Origin: an uncultured Muribaculaceae bacterium
GTDB lineage: Bacteria > Bacteroidota > Bacteroidia > Bacteroidales > Muribaculaceae
NCBI GenBank assembly: GCA_910584365.1
Contig: CAJUAF010000012.1
Location: 17,490-81,489, forward strand
Direction of reading: 5' to 3'
Length of the DNA stretch: 64,000 nt
Shown here: positions 35,993-44,415 of the stretch, piece after piece
Layout of the letters: every line of letters starts with the position of its first letter
Numbering within the stretch: the first letter of the stretch is position 1
Notes under the pieces: generated by a model
Database searches by the model: none
Told to the model about the DNA's origin: nothing
What the model saw: only the letters and a program-made list of their open reading frames with translations
Made by a program: the position numbers and the translations under genes

Positions 35993-36015
35993 CCCACGGA
36001 TACGGATGAAACGGA

Positions 36016-36804
36016 TCAGTTGTCCTTTACAATACCGTTGGGGATGCGGGAAAGCCCGGAAGTCCGTGTATCCTCCATCAGACGTATGTTGCGCGGATCG
36101 CTCTCGCGGGACCGTTCCGGATGATACAGATGATACTGCACGGCGCCGAATTTCAGGAAACGCTTCTTTACTCCGGCGTTAATCAGGCGCCAGGAAAGTT
36201 CCGAATCCTCCCGGCCCCAACCGGTAATATCCTCATTGTAGCCGTTGACCCGCAGAAGGTCTTCACGCCATACGGCCATGTTGCAGCTTCTGACGTAACT
36301 TCCGTCCGAAGATTTGTAACGGCGCATCAGCGGTGTAAGCCAGGGTATCCGGCGCCCGTTCAGACTCCCTTTCACTCCCTTTTCGCCCGGTTTGATTTCA
36401 ATACGTCCGCTCCGGAGAATTTCATCGGTGAGTTCCGGCGAAAGCAGTACGCGGGAACCGCACACGAATTCACCCTTGCGGGCATTCCTGACATGGTCCA
36501 GCACAAACCCGGGATGAAGAATCATGTCCCCGTCAATCTGGATAATGTAGTCGCCTGTGGCAACGGCTATGGCCCGGTTCCGGGCCGCTCCGGCGCGGAA
36601 TCCTTCGTCGGGTTGCCACGCATGGCGGACCGGAACAAAAGATTCAAAGGAGAATTCCTCGATCAGCCGCCGGGTCTCCTCTCCCGAGCCGTCATCGGCA
36701 ATTACAATCTCGTCGGGGAGCATACGCTGGTTCATTACGCTTCGCAGACAGAGTTCCAGCATACGCGGAGCGTTATAGGTCGTAATTAGCAAGGATGTAG
36801 TCAT
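36016..36804 (-). CDS. Family 2 glycosyltransferase (galactosyltransferase-like C-terminus)
   Basis: GT-A fold glycosyltransferase of 262 residues from the ATG at 36804 (MTTSLLITTYNAPRMLELC). The donor region has EIVIADDGSGEETRRL and the DxD-type motif QIDGDMILHPGF. The C-terminal block TGWGREDSELSWRLINAG resembles the acceptor-binding part of galactosyl/GalNAc transferases. It would add a hexose to a surface glycan; the sugar and acceptor are unknown. A longer frame reaching 36882 overlaps the upstream gene and is less likely. It follows the next GT2 gene by 34 nt. Confidence 0.85.
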   Translation of the reverse strand: MTTSLLITTYNAPRMLELCLRSVMNQRMLPDEIVIADDGSGEETRRLIEEFSFESFVPVRHAWQPDEGFRAGAARNRAIAVATGDYIIQIDGDMILHPGFVLDHVRNARKGEFVCGSRVLLSPELTDEILRSGRIEIKPGEKGVKGSLNGRRIPWLTPLMRRYKSSDGSYVRSCNMAVWREDLLRVNGYNEDITGWGREDSELSWRLINAGVKKRFLKFGAVQYHLYHPERSRESDPRNIRLMEDTRTSGLSRIPNGIVKDN

Positions 36805-36838
36805 TCCGTGAATAAACTTGGGATAGCGGGAGGGAACA

Positions 36839-37840
36839 TCAGGGAAAACATCCGCGGGTCTTCCGGCGACTCGCGAACTCAAAGATATATGACAGTCTTA
36901 CTTTCCGGCAGAATGAAGGAATGGAATTCAGCAATGTTATATAGCGTTTGAGTGTCTTCGGCCTCAGGGAGGGTACGGCCATCTCAAGAAACGGCCTCGA
37001 AGCCTCGCGGATACGGTAGAAATAATCATAGCTGTCCGGATCCGACAGGCAGTAGCGGGCGATTTTCTTGGCGGCGATGACGGCGCTCTCGATAATCATG
37101 GCCGACAGATGGCTCTCGGTAAAAAGCGGAGGAAGATTGTCAACGATGAACCGGTACCGCTCTATGTCGGCGGTCAGTTTGTCGAAATACGTGGCAGGAT
37201 TAGTGCTGTTGACTACTCCCGAACGGCGCATACGGTAATGATAGAACGGCGTGGCGTCTATGGCGAACCGTTCCGCCCGGGAGAACCAGCGGAGCATCAC
37301 TGCCGAATCCTCATAGAAATTCCTACCCTCGGGATAAAAATCTCCGATAACCTCGCGACGGAAAAGTTTGTCGCACGACAAACTCTGGACCAGTCGGTCC
37401 TCTATCAGCATTTTCAACGCTTCCGAACGCTGGTAGACCGCCGGGGCCGGAACCGGCTCCTTCGCCCTTGACCCGTAAGTATATTCGAAGAAATAACCGC
37501 AGACGGCGATATCGCTCTGAGTGCGTGTTATTTTCTCCAGCATATATTCGTACATCAGGGGGTCAATCCAGTCGTCGCTGTCAACGAACCCTATATATTC
37601 TCCCCGGGCAATCCTGAGAGCGGCGTTGCGGGCCGCCGAACGCCCGGCGTTGGACTGGTGGATGACTTTGACGCGGGTGTCTCTGGCGGCATACTCGTCG
37701 CATATCGCCGGAGAATTGTCCGTCGAGCCGTCATCCACCACTATCACTTCGATGTCTTTCAGTGTCTGGGCCAATACAGAGTCGAGACACTGTCTCAGAT
37801 ATGTCTCTACGTTGTAGACCGGGATTATTATCGAAACCAT
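36839..37840 (-). CDS. Family 2 glycosyltransferase
   Basis: GT-A glycosyltransferase of 333 residues. N-terminal signature MVSIIIPVYNVETYLRQCLD, VIVVDDGSTDNSP and the metal motif GFVDSDDWIDPLMYEYM (about 88-104) are typical of GT2. The remaining 200 residues are helical and variable, as in capsule and O-antigen transferases. Substrate unknown. It is the middle gene of a three-gene minus-strand group (stress protein, GT2, GT2) with gaps of 39 and 34 nt; whether they form an operon is inferred from spacing only. Confidence 0.87.
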   Translation of the reverse strand: MVSIIIPVYNVETYLRQCLDSVLAQTLKDIEVIVVDDGSTDNSPAICDEYAARDTRVKVIHQSNAGRSAARNAALRIARGEYIGFVDSDDWIDPLMYEYMLEKITRTQSDIAVCGYFFEYTYGSRAKEPVPAPAVYQRSEALKMLIEDRLVQSLSCDKLFRREVIGDFYPEGRNFYEDSAVMLRWFSRAERFAIDATPFYHYRMRRSGVVNSTNPATYFDKLTADIERYRFIVDNLPPLFTESHLSAMIIESAVIAAKKIARYCLSDPDSYDYFYRIREASRPFLEMAVPSLRPKTLKRYITLLNSIPSFCRKVRLSYIFEFASRRKTRGCFP

Positions 37841-37879
37841 CTGTTGTTACGTTTCCTCAGAATTCCAATAGAACAGGCA

Positions 37880-39022
37880 TCAGACCGGTATGACCATCAT
37901 CGGGATATCGGCCCGGAACAGTATCTTGTGCGCCAGAGAGGGATTGAACAGGCGGGCGAAGACCGTCCGCTTCTTGTTGGGAACGCAGATAAGCTGGAAA
38001 GGTATGTCATCCATTATTTTGCTGAAATCGTCAAGCAGATGGCTCACCTCTATCGTGCGGGCCTCGAACTTGTAGCCGGGGAAATGATTACGGCAATACA
38101 GAAGCAGATTGCGCGTGGCCGTGTCACCTTTCTTTTCCGCCCGGACGCTGTCATTTCGGAAGCTCCATTCGCGCCTCCCCGGAATATGGATCAGCATGAC
38201 CTCGAGAGGCAGCTTAGGGAAAAGCCTGTAAAGGGAATCAATGGCTATCAGGTCCTGCTGGTCGAGGTTGCACACGAACGCCACCTGACGCAGGTTGACC
38301 AGCGAATCGATGTCGATATTCTCCGGAACGGTGAACGCCGGAGTGCGGCAGGAATCGAGTACTTCAGCCGTCACGCTTCCTATCAGCTCAGTCTCCTTCT
38401 TATGAGCGCCCCGGGTTCCCATCACTATCAGCCGGGGATTCATCTCCCGGGCGTATTCCAGGATTACTTCCTCGGGAATTCCCTCCTTTACGCTGGTAGA
38501 GAATTTTACCGCCGGGACGCTCCCTTCCTTAATCCATCCGCGTATCTTCTCGGCGTATTTCTCCATTAGTTTCCGGGATTCCTCTCCGACGGTCTGCATC
38601 TCCTCCATATTGGCCAGCTGGTAATCGTAGGAATCAGTCAGGTCCGGTGCGGTCTCCACCGTCGGAGCCAGATAAGAATAAAGCATCTCGATCTGCAGTC
38701 CCAATGAGGAAGCAAGTATAAAAGCCAGCCGCGCGGCCTTGTCGCTGTGGGAGGAAAAATCGGTGGGAACCAGTATCTTTCCCCAGCTTACGTGCGTGTC
38801 GGCCGAGGGGAGGTTGAAGATCTCTATGTTCTCTACGATCCGGAGAGCTTTCGGGAGATCGGATTCCTTGATCCGGATTCTGACACCGGCGGCCACCGTC
38901 GGTTCGGCAAGATTAACGTTGTTCAGCTCCACATAGATGCCTTCCCTCTCCAGAAGGCTTTTCAGCGAGAGGGCGAGGTCGTAAGTGTGAATAGCTAATG
39001 TTATCAGTCTGTTTGGGGTCAT
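37880..39022 (-). CDS. Universal stress protein with N-terminal DUF2007-like domain
   Basis: Cytoplasmic protein of 380 residues. Residues 1-75 (ALSLKSLLEREGIYVELNNV, RIRIKESDLPKALRIVE) resemble the DUF2007 putative signal-transducing domain. A first UspA domain follows (KILVPTDFSSHSDKAARLAF ... RLIVMGTRGAHKKETELIGS, about 80-235), then a second, more divergent one (about 240-380, FQLICVPNKKRTVFARLFNP, MMVIPV). The G-x2-G-type ATP loop is recognisable only in the first unit (GTRGAHKKETELIGS). Likely a general stress or nutrient-responsive protein; ligand unknown. Confidence 0.82.
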   Translation of the reverse strand: MTPNRLITLAIHTYDLALSLKSLLEREGIYVELNNVNLAEPTVAAGVRIRIKESDLPKALRIVENIEIFNLPSADTHVSWGKILVPTDFSSHSDKAARLAFILASSLGLQIEMLYSYLAPTVETAPDLTDSYDYQLANMEEMQTVGEESRKLMEKYAEKIRGWIKEGSVPAVKFSTSVKEGIPEEVILEYAREMNPRLIVMGTRGAHKKETELIGSVTAEVLDSCRTPAFTVPENIDIDSLVNLRQVAFVCNLDQQDLIAIDSLYRLFPKLPLEVMLIHIPGRREWSFRNDSVRAEKKGDTATRNLLLYCRNHFPGYKFEARTIEVSHLLDDFSKIMDDIPFQLICVPNKKRTVFARLFNPSLAHKILFRADIPMMVIPV

Positions 39023-39053
39023 GGAGCTTGTCTGGATTTATATACTACACAGA

Positions 39054-39092
39054 GCTATGGCGCGTTCGCTTTTCAGGCCGACGCGCCATAGC
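39054..39092 (-). terminator. Hairpin after the small DNA-binding protein gene
   Basis: Perfect 12-bp inverted repeat (39054-39065 with 39081-39092, arm GCTATGGCGCGT) about 50 nt downstream of the 39143 stop. It lacks a clear U-tract on the minus strand, so it may be a terminator or an mRNA 3'-end stabiliser. Confidence 0.5.
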
Positions 39093-39142
39093 AATAATCT
39101 TTTGGTTTAGGTAAAACTGAAGCCGTTGGCGGCACTTCCGTC

Positions 39143-39409
39143 TTATTTTTCCTTCTTCTTCTCCTCTTCCTGAAGAATTTCTACGGCCATGTCATAGATG
39201 GTGGTGTCATCGAGGACTACGATACCCCCGTCGGGACCCGGTTCGATGTGCAACCCGCAGTTCTTGCCGAATTCGTAGTTGGAACCTCCGAAATAGTTAC
39301 GGACAGTCTGGGGAGTTGTATTGAGTTTGTCGGCAATGCGGGCAGTTGCGCCATCGGGAAGTGCGTCTTTGATGCGACGGAGATCGTTGAAAGAAATTGT
39401 CTTTGTCAT
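39143..39409 (-). CDS. Small helix-turn-helix DNA-binding protein
   Basis: Protein of 88 residues from the ATG at 39409 (MTKTISFNDLRRIKDALPDG). A helix-turn-helix is visible in ATARIADKLNTTPQTVRNYF (about residues 21-40). The rest is short beta strands (GLHIEPGPDGGIVVLDD) and an acidic/basic tail EILQEEEKKKEK. Small proteins of this type are widespread in Bacteroidales; the function is not established. It precedes the bat operon's end, is read in the same direction, and has a hairpin after its stop. Confidence 0.75.
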   Translation of the reverse strand: MTKTISFNDLRRIKDALPDGATARIADKLNTTPQTVRNYFGGSNYEFGKNCGLHIEPGPDGGIVVLDDTTIYDMAVEILQEEEKKKEK

Positions 39410-39570
39410 GCGCGTATGGATTTTTGGGTTTGAAATTCTAAGAATCAAGGGTCGGAGAGGAATTTTCCCTAAATTTATACACTTAATTTGATATAACCAA
39501 ATTTTTATAGTGTGTTATAAAACATATATTTATGGTTAAATCCCTTAATAAGTCAAAAGTCAACAACTTA

Positions 39571-39597
39571 GAGCGCCACATTTTTGAGTGGGGCGCT
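39571..39597 (-). terminator. Likely terminator of the bat operon
   Basis: Hairpin with outer stem GAGCGCC / GGCGCTC (39571-39577 with 39591-39597) starting 15 nt after the batE stop; T-rich sequence follows on the minus strand but without a long run. The 122-nt stretch to 39449 is otherwise AT-rich with nothing recognised. Confidence 0.5.
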
Positions 39598-39611
39598 CCC
39601 CACCCTCTGTC

Positions 39612-40502
39612 TCAGATCCGTTCCACCTCGGAAGCCTTCACCCAGGCGCGTTCGCCGCGTCCGACCAGCACTTCATACCATGTTCCTCCCGCACCGGAAG
39701 AAACCGAGTCGATGATCTCCACTTTGGTCCCTTCGTGAAGAAGAAACGCCTGCTCGGACTGACTGCGGGCCTCGCGCGGAGAGGTGGAAAGCTGCGAAGC
39801 CGGAGGGAGTATGATGGCATAGTTGTCGGAATTCACCCGGTTGGCCGCAGCGAAAGCCACTATGACGGCACCCACAGTAACCAGGAAGATTATGAATCCG
39901 CCGAAAAAGCTCGCTTTTTTCACAGCGATGGCAGAGGAGAAGATATAGACAGCCAGCGCTCCCAGGAAGACCGCGAACAGAATCAGCGTGATCCATGCCC
40001 ATGTATCGGGATGGAAGAAGCCGACCGTCCCTTCCCAGACGGAATCGAGATATGAACCGCTGTCAATCTGCTTGTCAGCGATCCGGGAATTGACAAACTC
40101 CAGGTTCGCGCGGGCATCGGTATTGGTGGGGTCGAGTTTAAGCGCCCTTTCGTAATTGACAATAGCTTTTCCGAGATTTCCCTGACGGTAATATGCGTTC
40201 CCGAGGTTATAGAACAGCTGGCTGGAACTGCCATCCTTTTTCAGCGCCTGGAGATAGAGCGATTCCGCCTCGGTGAAATTATCGGCACTGTACGCCGAAT
40301 CGCCTCTCTGGGCGAGAATTTCGCCCGAAAGCGCCTCGACAGAAACGGCCGGCATGGCGTCCGGAACGTTCTGCGACATATCTTCCGTGATGACTTGGGG
40401 GCCCCCCCCTGTCAGGGTATCCGCCTGAGTCTGAGCCACAGCGCCCGCAGTTCCCAGGCCAAAAGTTCCTATAAAAAACAATATGATGTCTGTGAGTTTC
40501 AT
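39612..40502 (-). CDS. batE: Aerotolerance protein BatE (TPR and SH3)
   Basis: Protein of 296 residues. A signal peptide (MKLTDIILFFIGTFGLGTAG) is followed by TPR units (LFYNLGNAYYRQGNLGKAIV, NYERALKLDPTNTDARANLE, about 65-135), two transmembrane helices (about 165-190 and 200-222), and a C-terminal SH3-like domain (EGTKVEIIDSVSSGAGGTWY). Matches BatE, the last product of the Bacteroides aerotolerance operon, whose loss reduces survival in oxygen in Bacteroides fragilis (the molecular role is unresolved). Starts 9 nt after batD. Confidence 0.9.
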   Translation of the reverse strand: MKLTDIILFFIGTFGLGTAGAVAQTQADTLTGGGPQVITEDMSQNVPDAMPAVSVEALSGEILAQRGDSAYSADNFTEAESLYLQALKKDGSSSQLFYNLGNAYYRQGNLGKAIVNYERALKLDPTNTDARANLEFVNSRIADKQIDSGSYLDSVWEGTVGFFHPDTWAWITLILFAVFLGALAVYIFSSAIAVKKASFFGGFIIFLVTVGAVIVAFAAANRVNSDNYAIILPPASQLSTSPREARSQSEQAFLLHEGTKVEIIDSVSSGAGGTWYEVLVGRGERAWVKASEVERI

Positions 40503-40511
40503 TGCCGGAGA

Positions 40512-42368
40512 TTATTTCTTATTGAACTTGCTTTTCTCAAGGGAATTGATGGTGCGGGTGGCTTCCTCGTAAAGTGCTTCAACGGATGCCTCCGAGGAGG
40601 AATCCGGAGTATAGCGGGCCATCTCGCACTGGTCGAGTACCTCGATTACCTTGTCGGCGTTCTCCTGGGTGACGCCGCGCGAAAGAAGCGTTTCGAGGAT
40701 GTTCTGACGCGTAAGCTGGGAGACAGGCATGGAGAGTTTGTCCCCGAGATAGCCCCACATGGCTTTAAGCATCGCCTCATAGAACTGTTCAGGCTGACGG
40801 GCCTTCATGAACTTCTCGGCGGCACGCAGTCGGCGGCGCGCTACCTTGTTGGCCCGGGCGTTGCGACGCCCGGCCACGTCGGCGTTAAGCCTTACCTGAC
40901 GGCCATAAACCAGCACCGCCGTAACAAGCGCCAGCACCAGCAACACCGGGACGGCCCAGTACCACCAGTTGAAAATCACCGGCTGATGAACTTTCGACAG
41001 GTTCTTGGCGCCGGTCTTGATATGGAGAATATCAGTATTCTTGGCCTCGATTTCCATCTGCTCGGCGCTTACCGAAGTACCGCTGCCTTTGGCGATATCC
41101 ATCGTGTAGCCGGGAGCTGTAAGCGTCACATAGCTACGCTTCGCCGGGTCAAAATATATGAACTTCTGGTCGGGAATCCTGAACGTGCCGACGCTCTGAG
41201 GTACCAGCGTATAGTCGACCACCATAGTGCCGGTAACCGTGGCGCCGCTGACACGGGTACGGTAGTCGGTCTTGGGTGTGAACTGCTCGAATTCCGTGGG
41301 GAGTTCAGGTTTGGGTTCATGGAGATACTTGATATTTCCGGTACCTGTCACGATGTACTCCAGCGAGGCGGCTTCCCCGGTTTTCAGTTTCTCGGGGGAA
41401 AGACGGCTCTCGAAGGTGAAGGAACCCACGGCATTGTCGAATCCGGCGGGACGGGGTTCGGGGAGGGGGGTGATGTCTACCGTCGAGGTGAACGGCTGGA
41501 GATGTACGTCTTTCTCCACGGGGCGTCCCGAGATAAACCATCCGTTGGATACTCTCTCGATCTGCACCACACTCAGGTCATATTTTCCGGAATTAATGGT
41601 GAGCTTTCCGGATTTCTGCGGGAAGATGATGCACTTCTTGAGAACGGCGGTAACATAATTCTGCCCCTTGTAGTTCTCCACGGCGTTCAGGGCTGCCTGT
41701 GTGTCGACCTCCTCGATGAGGAAGCCGTCAAACGTCGGCGGAGACGTCATCATGAAAGAATTGATGCGCTGGAACTTGGTGTACAGCTTGATGGTACACT
41801 CGATGGCCTCCTGCTCGTAGGCATGGCTCTTGTTGAGGATAATCCTTACGAAAATGTCATCTTTGGAAATGGGGTGCGAAGTGTCGTCCTGCGACGCCAT
41901 ATCGTCAACATGGACCGACTGCTGGGGCTGTCGTCCGTAGCCATAACCGTATCCCCCCTGCTGCTGTCCCTGGGTAGCCTTGTCGGCGGGAAGCACAGTG
42001 AACTTCGCGGGCTGGGAGGTGAGCTTCTTTCCGTCCGCTATGATGGATGCGGCCGGTATGGTGAAGGTTCCCTCCTCCTCGGCCCGATAGATGAAAGTGT
42101 ATTCCACCGTACTGGACGAAGACGCCTGCCCGTTGATTATCTGATAGCTCTGCGAAGTGCTGACCCCGGGCTGGGGATTAAGCAGCTTGCAGCCGCTGAT
42201 AGCCGGCGCGTTGAGGCTTGTGCCTTCCCCGTTCGACAGCCGGTAAGTGACGGCGAACCGGTTCCCGGCGATAACGTTCCGGGGAGGTATTACCTGGAAA
42301 GAGGTCTGAGCCGCCAGGGAAAACGCTGTCAGAAAGAGAAGGGATAATATTGTCAAATACTTTTTCAT
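40512..42368 (-). CDS. batD: Aerotolerance protein BatD
   Basis: Oxygen-tolerance family protein of 618 residues. Signal peptide at 1-20 (FLTAFSLAAQ). A large periplasmic region of immunoglobulin-like beta domains follows (NVIAGNRFAVTYRLSNGEG, EDDTSHPISKDDIFVRIILN-type block, SLEYIVTGTGNIKYLHEPKP). A transmembrane helix (WAVPVLLVLALVTAVLVYG, about 460-478) and a basic helical cytoplasmic tail close the protein. There is a Gly/Tyr/Gln-rich segment (GGYGYGYGRQPQQS, about 140-155). Likely a scaffold for BatA/BatB. Separated from batC by 86 nt and from batE by 9 nt. Confidence 0.92.
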   Translation of the reverse strand: MKKYLTILSLLFLTAFSLAAQTSFQVIPPRNVIAGNRFAVTYRLSNGEGTSLNAPAISGCKLLNPQPGVSTSQSYQIINGQASSSSTVEYTFIYRAEEEGTFTIPAASIIADGKKLTSQPAKFTVLPADKATQGQQQGGYGYGYGRQPQQSVHVDDMASQDDTSHPISKDDIFVRIILNKSHAYEQEAIECTIKLYTKFQRINSFMMTSPPTFDGFLIEEVDTQAALNAVENYKGQNYVTAVLKKCIIFPQKSGKLTINSGKYDLSVVQIERVSNGWFISGRPVEKDVHLQPFTSTVDITPLPEPRPAGFDNAVGSFTFESRLSPEKLKTGEAASLEYIVTGTGNIKYLHEPKPELPTEFEQFTPKTDYRTRVSGATVTGTMVVDYTLVPQSVGTFRIPDQKFIYFDPAKRSYVTLTAPGYTMDIAKGSGTSVSAEQMEIEAKNTDILHIKTGAKNLSKVHQPVIFNWWYWAVPVLLVLALVTAVLVYGRQVRLNADVAGRRNARANKVARRRLRAAEKFMKARQPEQFYEAMLKAMWGYLGDKLSMPVSQLTRQNILETLLSRGVTQENADKVIEVLDQCEMARYTPDSSSEASVEALYEEATRTINSLEKSKFNKK

Positions 42369-42454
42369 CTGTTCTGAAATAAGTCAGCTTTACACTTTAT
42401 AAATAGTTGAACGGAGAGAAGAACCGTGGGGCATGGTCCCCGTGTTGCGGAAGA

Positions 42455-43318
42455 TTACCAGGGTTTGCCTGTCTGCCGGCGGCCGGCCTGCTTTTCCTGG
42501 CCCTGCTTCATAAGCTCTACCTTCTGGCGGGTAGCCGATTCCTTGTCATCCATGGCTTTCAGAATCTGGTCGGCGCTCTGCTGGCTCAGGCCCTGCTGCT
42601 GTTGTTGTTGTTGTTGCTGCTTGTCCTGGTTCTGCTGCTGTTGCTGCTGATCCTGATTCTGCTTGTCCTGATCTTTGTTCTTATCCTGGTTCTGGTCCTG
42701 ATTCTGCTGGTCCTGCTGCTGGTCCTGCTGGTCCTGCTTGTCTTTGTTCTGGTCCTGATTCTGATCTTGATTCTTGTCCTGGTTTTTGTCCTGATTCTGG
42801 TCCTGTTCCAGCTTTTTCAGCTGGGCCAGGCGCAGGTTCTGGCGCGCCTGGTTGTTCTCAGGATTACGGCGCAGGGCATTCTTATACATCTCGATGGCGG
42901 CGGCGTAGTCCTCCGCCTTGTAGGCGATATTGCCTCTGTCATAGAAAGAGTTCTCCGCCAGTTGCAGATCCTGGGTGTTGCCGGCCGTTCCGGCCAGAAT
43001 CCTGTCGGCCTGCTGGATAAGGGAGTCACCTTTGTTGGCCAAGTCCTCGCCGCGCTGTTTGAGATAGGAGGAAGCGAGGTTGAACTGTGCGCGTCCGTTG
43101 TCGGGATTTTCCCCAAGTGCCTTCTTGAAATTCACCTCGGCTTCGGCATAGCGCTGTTTGTCATAGAGGTCTTTGCCGTCCTTCATATAGTTGCGCTCCC
43201 GTTTGGTCGACTTGCGGACGCCGTCCTGTTCCTCCCCGGAGGATGAACAGCCCGACAGCCCGAGAACCAGCAGATTCACGGTCGCGATGAGAGTTAATAT
43301 CTTGAAGATTCGCATCAT
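42455..43318 (-). CDS. batC: Aerotolerance lipoprotein BatC with Gln/Asp/Asn tract
   Basis: Lipoprotein of 287 residues; lipobox LSGC at residues 21-24. Residues about 40-165 are TPR-like (YDKQRYAEAEVNFKKALGEN, YKAEDYAAAIEMYKNALRRN). Residues about 171-242 are an extremely biased tract of Gln, Asp, Asn and Lys (units such as QDQNQDKN, ending in nine Gln). The C-terminal tail is basic and helical. TPR plus Q-rich tail is known in BatC of related species, but this tract is long. Starts 10 nt after batB and ends 86 nt before batD. Confidence 0.88.
   Translation of the reverse strand: MMRIFKILTLIATVNLLVLGLSGCSSSGEEQDGVRKSTKRERNYMKDGKDLYDKQRYAEAEVNFKKALGENPDNGRAQFNLASSYLKQRGEDLANKGDSLIQQADRILAGTAGNTQDLQLAENSFYDRGNIAYKAEDYAAAIEMYKNALRRNPENNQARQNLRLAQLKKLEQDQNQDKNQDKNQDQNQDQNKDKQDQQDQQQDQQNQDQNQDKNKDQDKQNQDQQQQQQNQDKQQQQQQQQQGLSQQSADQILKAMDDKESATRQKVELMKQGQEKQAGRRQTGKPW
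42593..42808 (-). repeat. Low-complexity CAG/CAA/GAC coding repeat in batC
   Basis: About 216 nt of imperfect trinucleotide repeats encoding the Gln/Asp/Asn/Lys tract. The tandem structure makes slipped-strand length changes likely; most would be in-frame multiples of three. The opposite strand reads as a Leu-rich frame, which is an artefact. Confidence 0.85.
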
Positions 43319-43328
43319 AATCAGAATA

Positions 43329-44411
43329 TTAGGAATTTTGTCCCGAAGTTTTTTTCTTGCGTAGGGATGTGCCGGCGATTTTCTGGCGTGAGAAGAAGGT
43401 GTAACGCTTCAGCCAGCCGATTTTCGTCGGAAGCACCACGGCGTCAATCACCAGCAGGATAAGAGCCAGCCAGACAAATACCGGGAACTGTTCGGCGCTC
43501 GCCTTGTAGGTCACGTGCTGAAGGTCGCTTTTTTTGATTTTGTCAAGCTGATCTACCAGCGACGACAACGCTTTGGAGGAAGAACCGTTGATATAGACGC
43601 CGCCACCAGCCTGAGCGATCTCTTTGGCCATCTTTTCGTTCAGGAAGGTGGTCACCGGCGCGCCGGATTCGTCTTTCATGAAATCGCCGTGGCGGTTGAC
43701 GGGAATCGGAGCGCCCTTGATAGAACCGACGCCCATGACATCCACCTCGATACCGAGGCTCTGGGCGTACTTGGCCATCTCTACGGCGTCCCCTTCGTGG
43801 TTCTCGCCGTCAGTTATGACGATAATCGCCTTGTTGACATCTTCGGCGGGAGAGAAGGAGTTGATTGCCATATTGATAGCGGTGCCTATGGCCGTACCCT
43901 GGGTCTGTACCATATCGGTGGAAATTTCATCGAGATACATCCGGGCTGACACGAAATCCGTGGTGATGGGGAGCTGTGTATATGCCTCTCCTGCGAAAAC
44001 TATCAGGCCGACTTTGTCGTTGCCGAGCTTGTCTATGAGGTTGCCGAGCAAATACTTGGCGCGGTCCAGGCGCGATATGCCGTTGAGGTCGTCGGTCGAG
44101 GACGCGAGCATGGAGCGGGAGACGTCGAAGGCGATCATCACTTCGATTCCTTCCGTGGACTCCACTTCCTCTTTCTCTCCCGCTCGCGGACGGGCCACGG
44201 CTATTATCAGCGCCGTAAGCGCCAGCAGTTCGAGAGTGATCTTTATCGCCGGCTTATAGGGGGAAGCCTCGGGCATCAGCGGTTCGAGGTTACGCAGCTG
44301 ACCGTAGCGGCGCAGTTTCCTTTTGCGGGCCACGCGCGACCAATACCACAGTCCCAGAAGGACCGGGACCAGAATCAGCAGGTACAGAAGTGAGGGATAT
44401 GCGAATGACAT
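43329..44411 (-). CDS. batB: Aerotolerance VWA protein BatB
   Basis: Membrane-anchored von Willebrand factor A protein of 360 residues. Two N-terminal hydrophobic helices (SLLYLLILVPVLLGLWYW and ITLELLALTALIIAVAR) precede the VWA domain (about 88-275), whose MIDAS motif is AFDVSRSM with a later TDGE loop. A C-terminal helix (FVWLALILLVIDAVVLPTK) returns to the membrane, so the VWA domain faces the periplasm or cytoplasm between anchors. Works with BatA; paralogous to it. Only 4 nt after batA. Confidence 0.92.
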   Translation of the reverse strand: MSFAYPSLLYLLILVPVLLGLWYWSRVARKRKLRRYGQLRNLEPLMPEASPYKPAIKITLELLALTALIIAVARPRAGEKEEVESTEGIEVMIAFDVSRSMLASSTDDLNGISRLDRAKYLLGNLIDKLGNDKVGLIVFAGEAYTQLPITTDFVSARMYLDEISTDMVQTQGTAIGTAINMAINSFSPAEDVNKAIIVITDGENHEGDAVEMAKYAQSLGIEVDVMGVGSIKGAPIPVNRHGDFMKDESGAPVTTFLNEKMAKEIAQAGGGVYINGSSSKALSSLVDQLDKIKKSDLQHVTYKASAEQFPVFVWLALILLVIDAVVLPTKIGWLKRYTFFSRQKIAGTSLRKKKTSGQNS

Positions 44412-44415
44412 GGAT

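Noticed and set aside
36805..36882. N-terminal extension of the GT2 gene
   Set aside because: It would overlap the upstream GT2 gene; the GT2 fold starts at the ATG at 36804.
40395..42347. 650-codon plus-strand frame
   Set aside because: Antisense to batD; the minus strand encodes a complete family member with signal peptide and membrane helix.
42407..43246. Leu-rich plus-strand frame that looks like a membrane protein
   Set aside because: It is the complement of the Gln/Asp/Asn repeats of batC.
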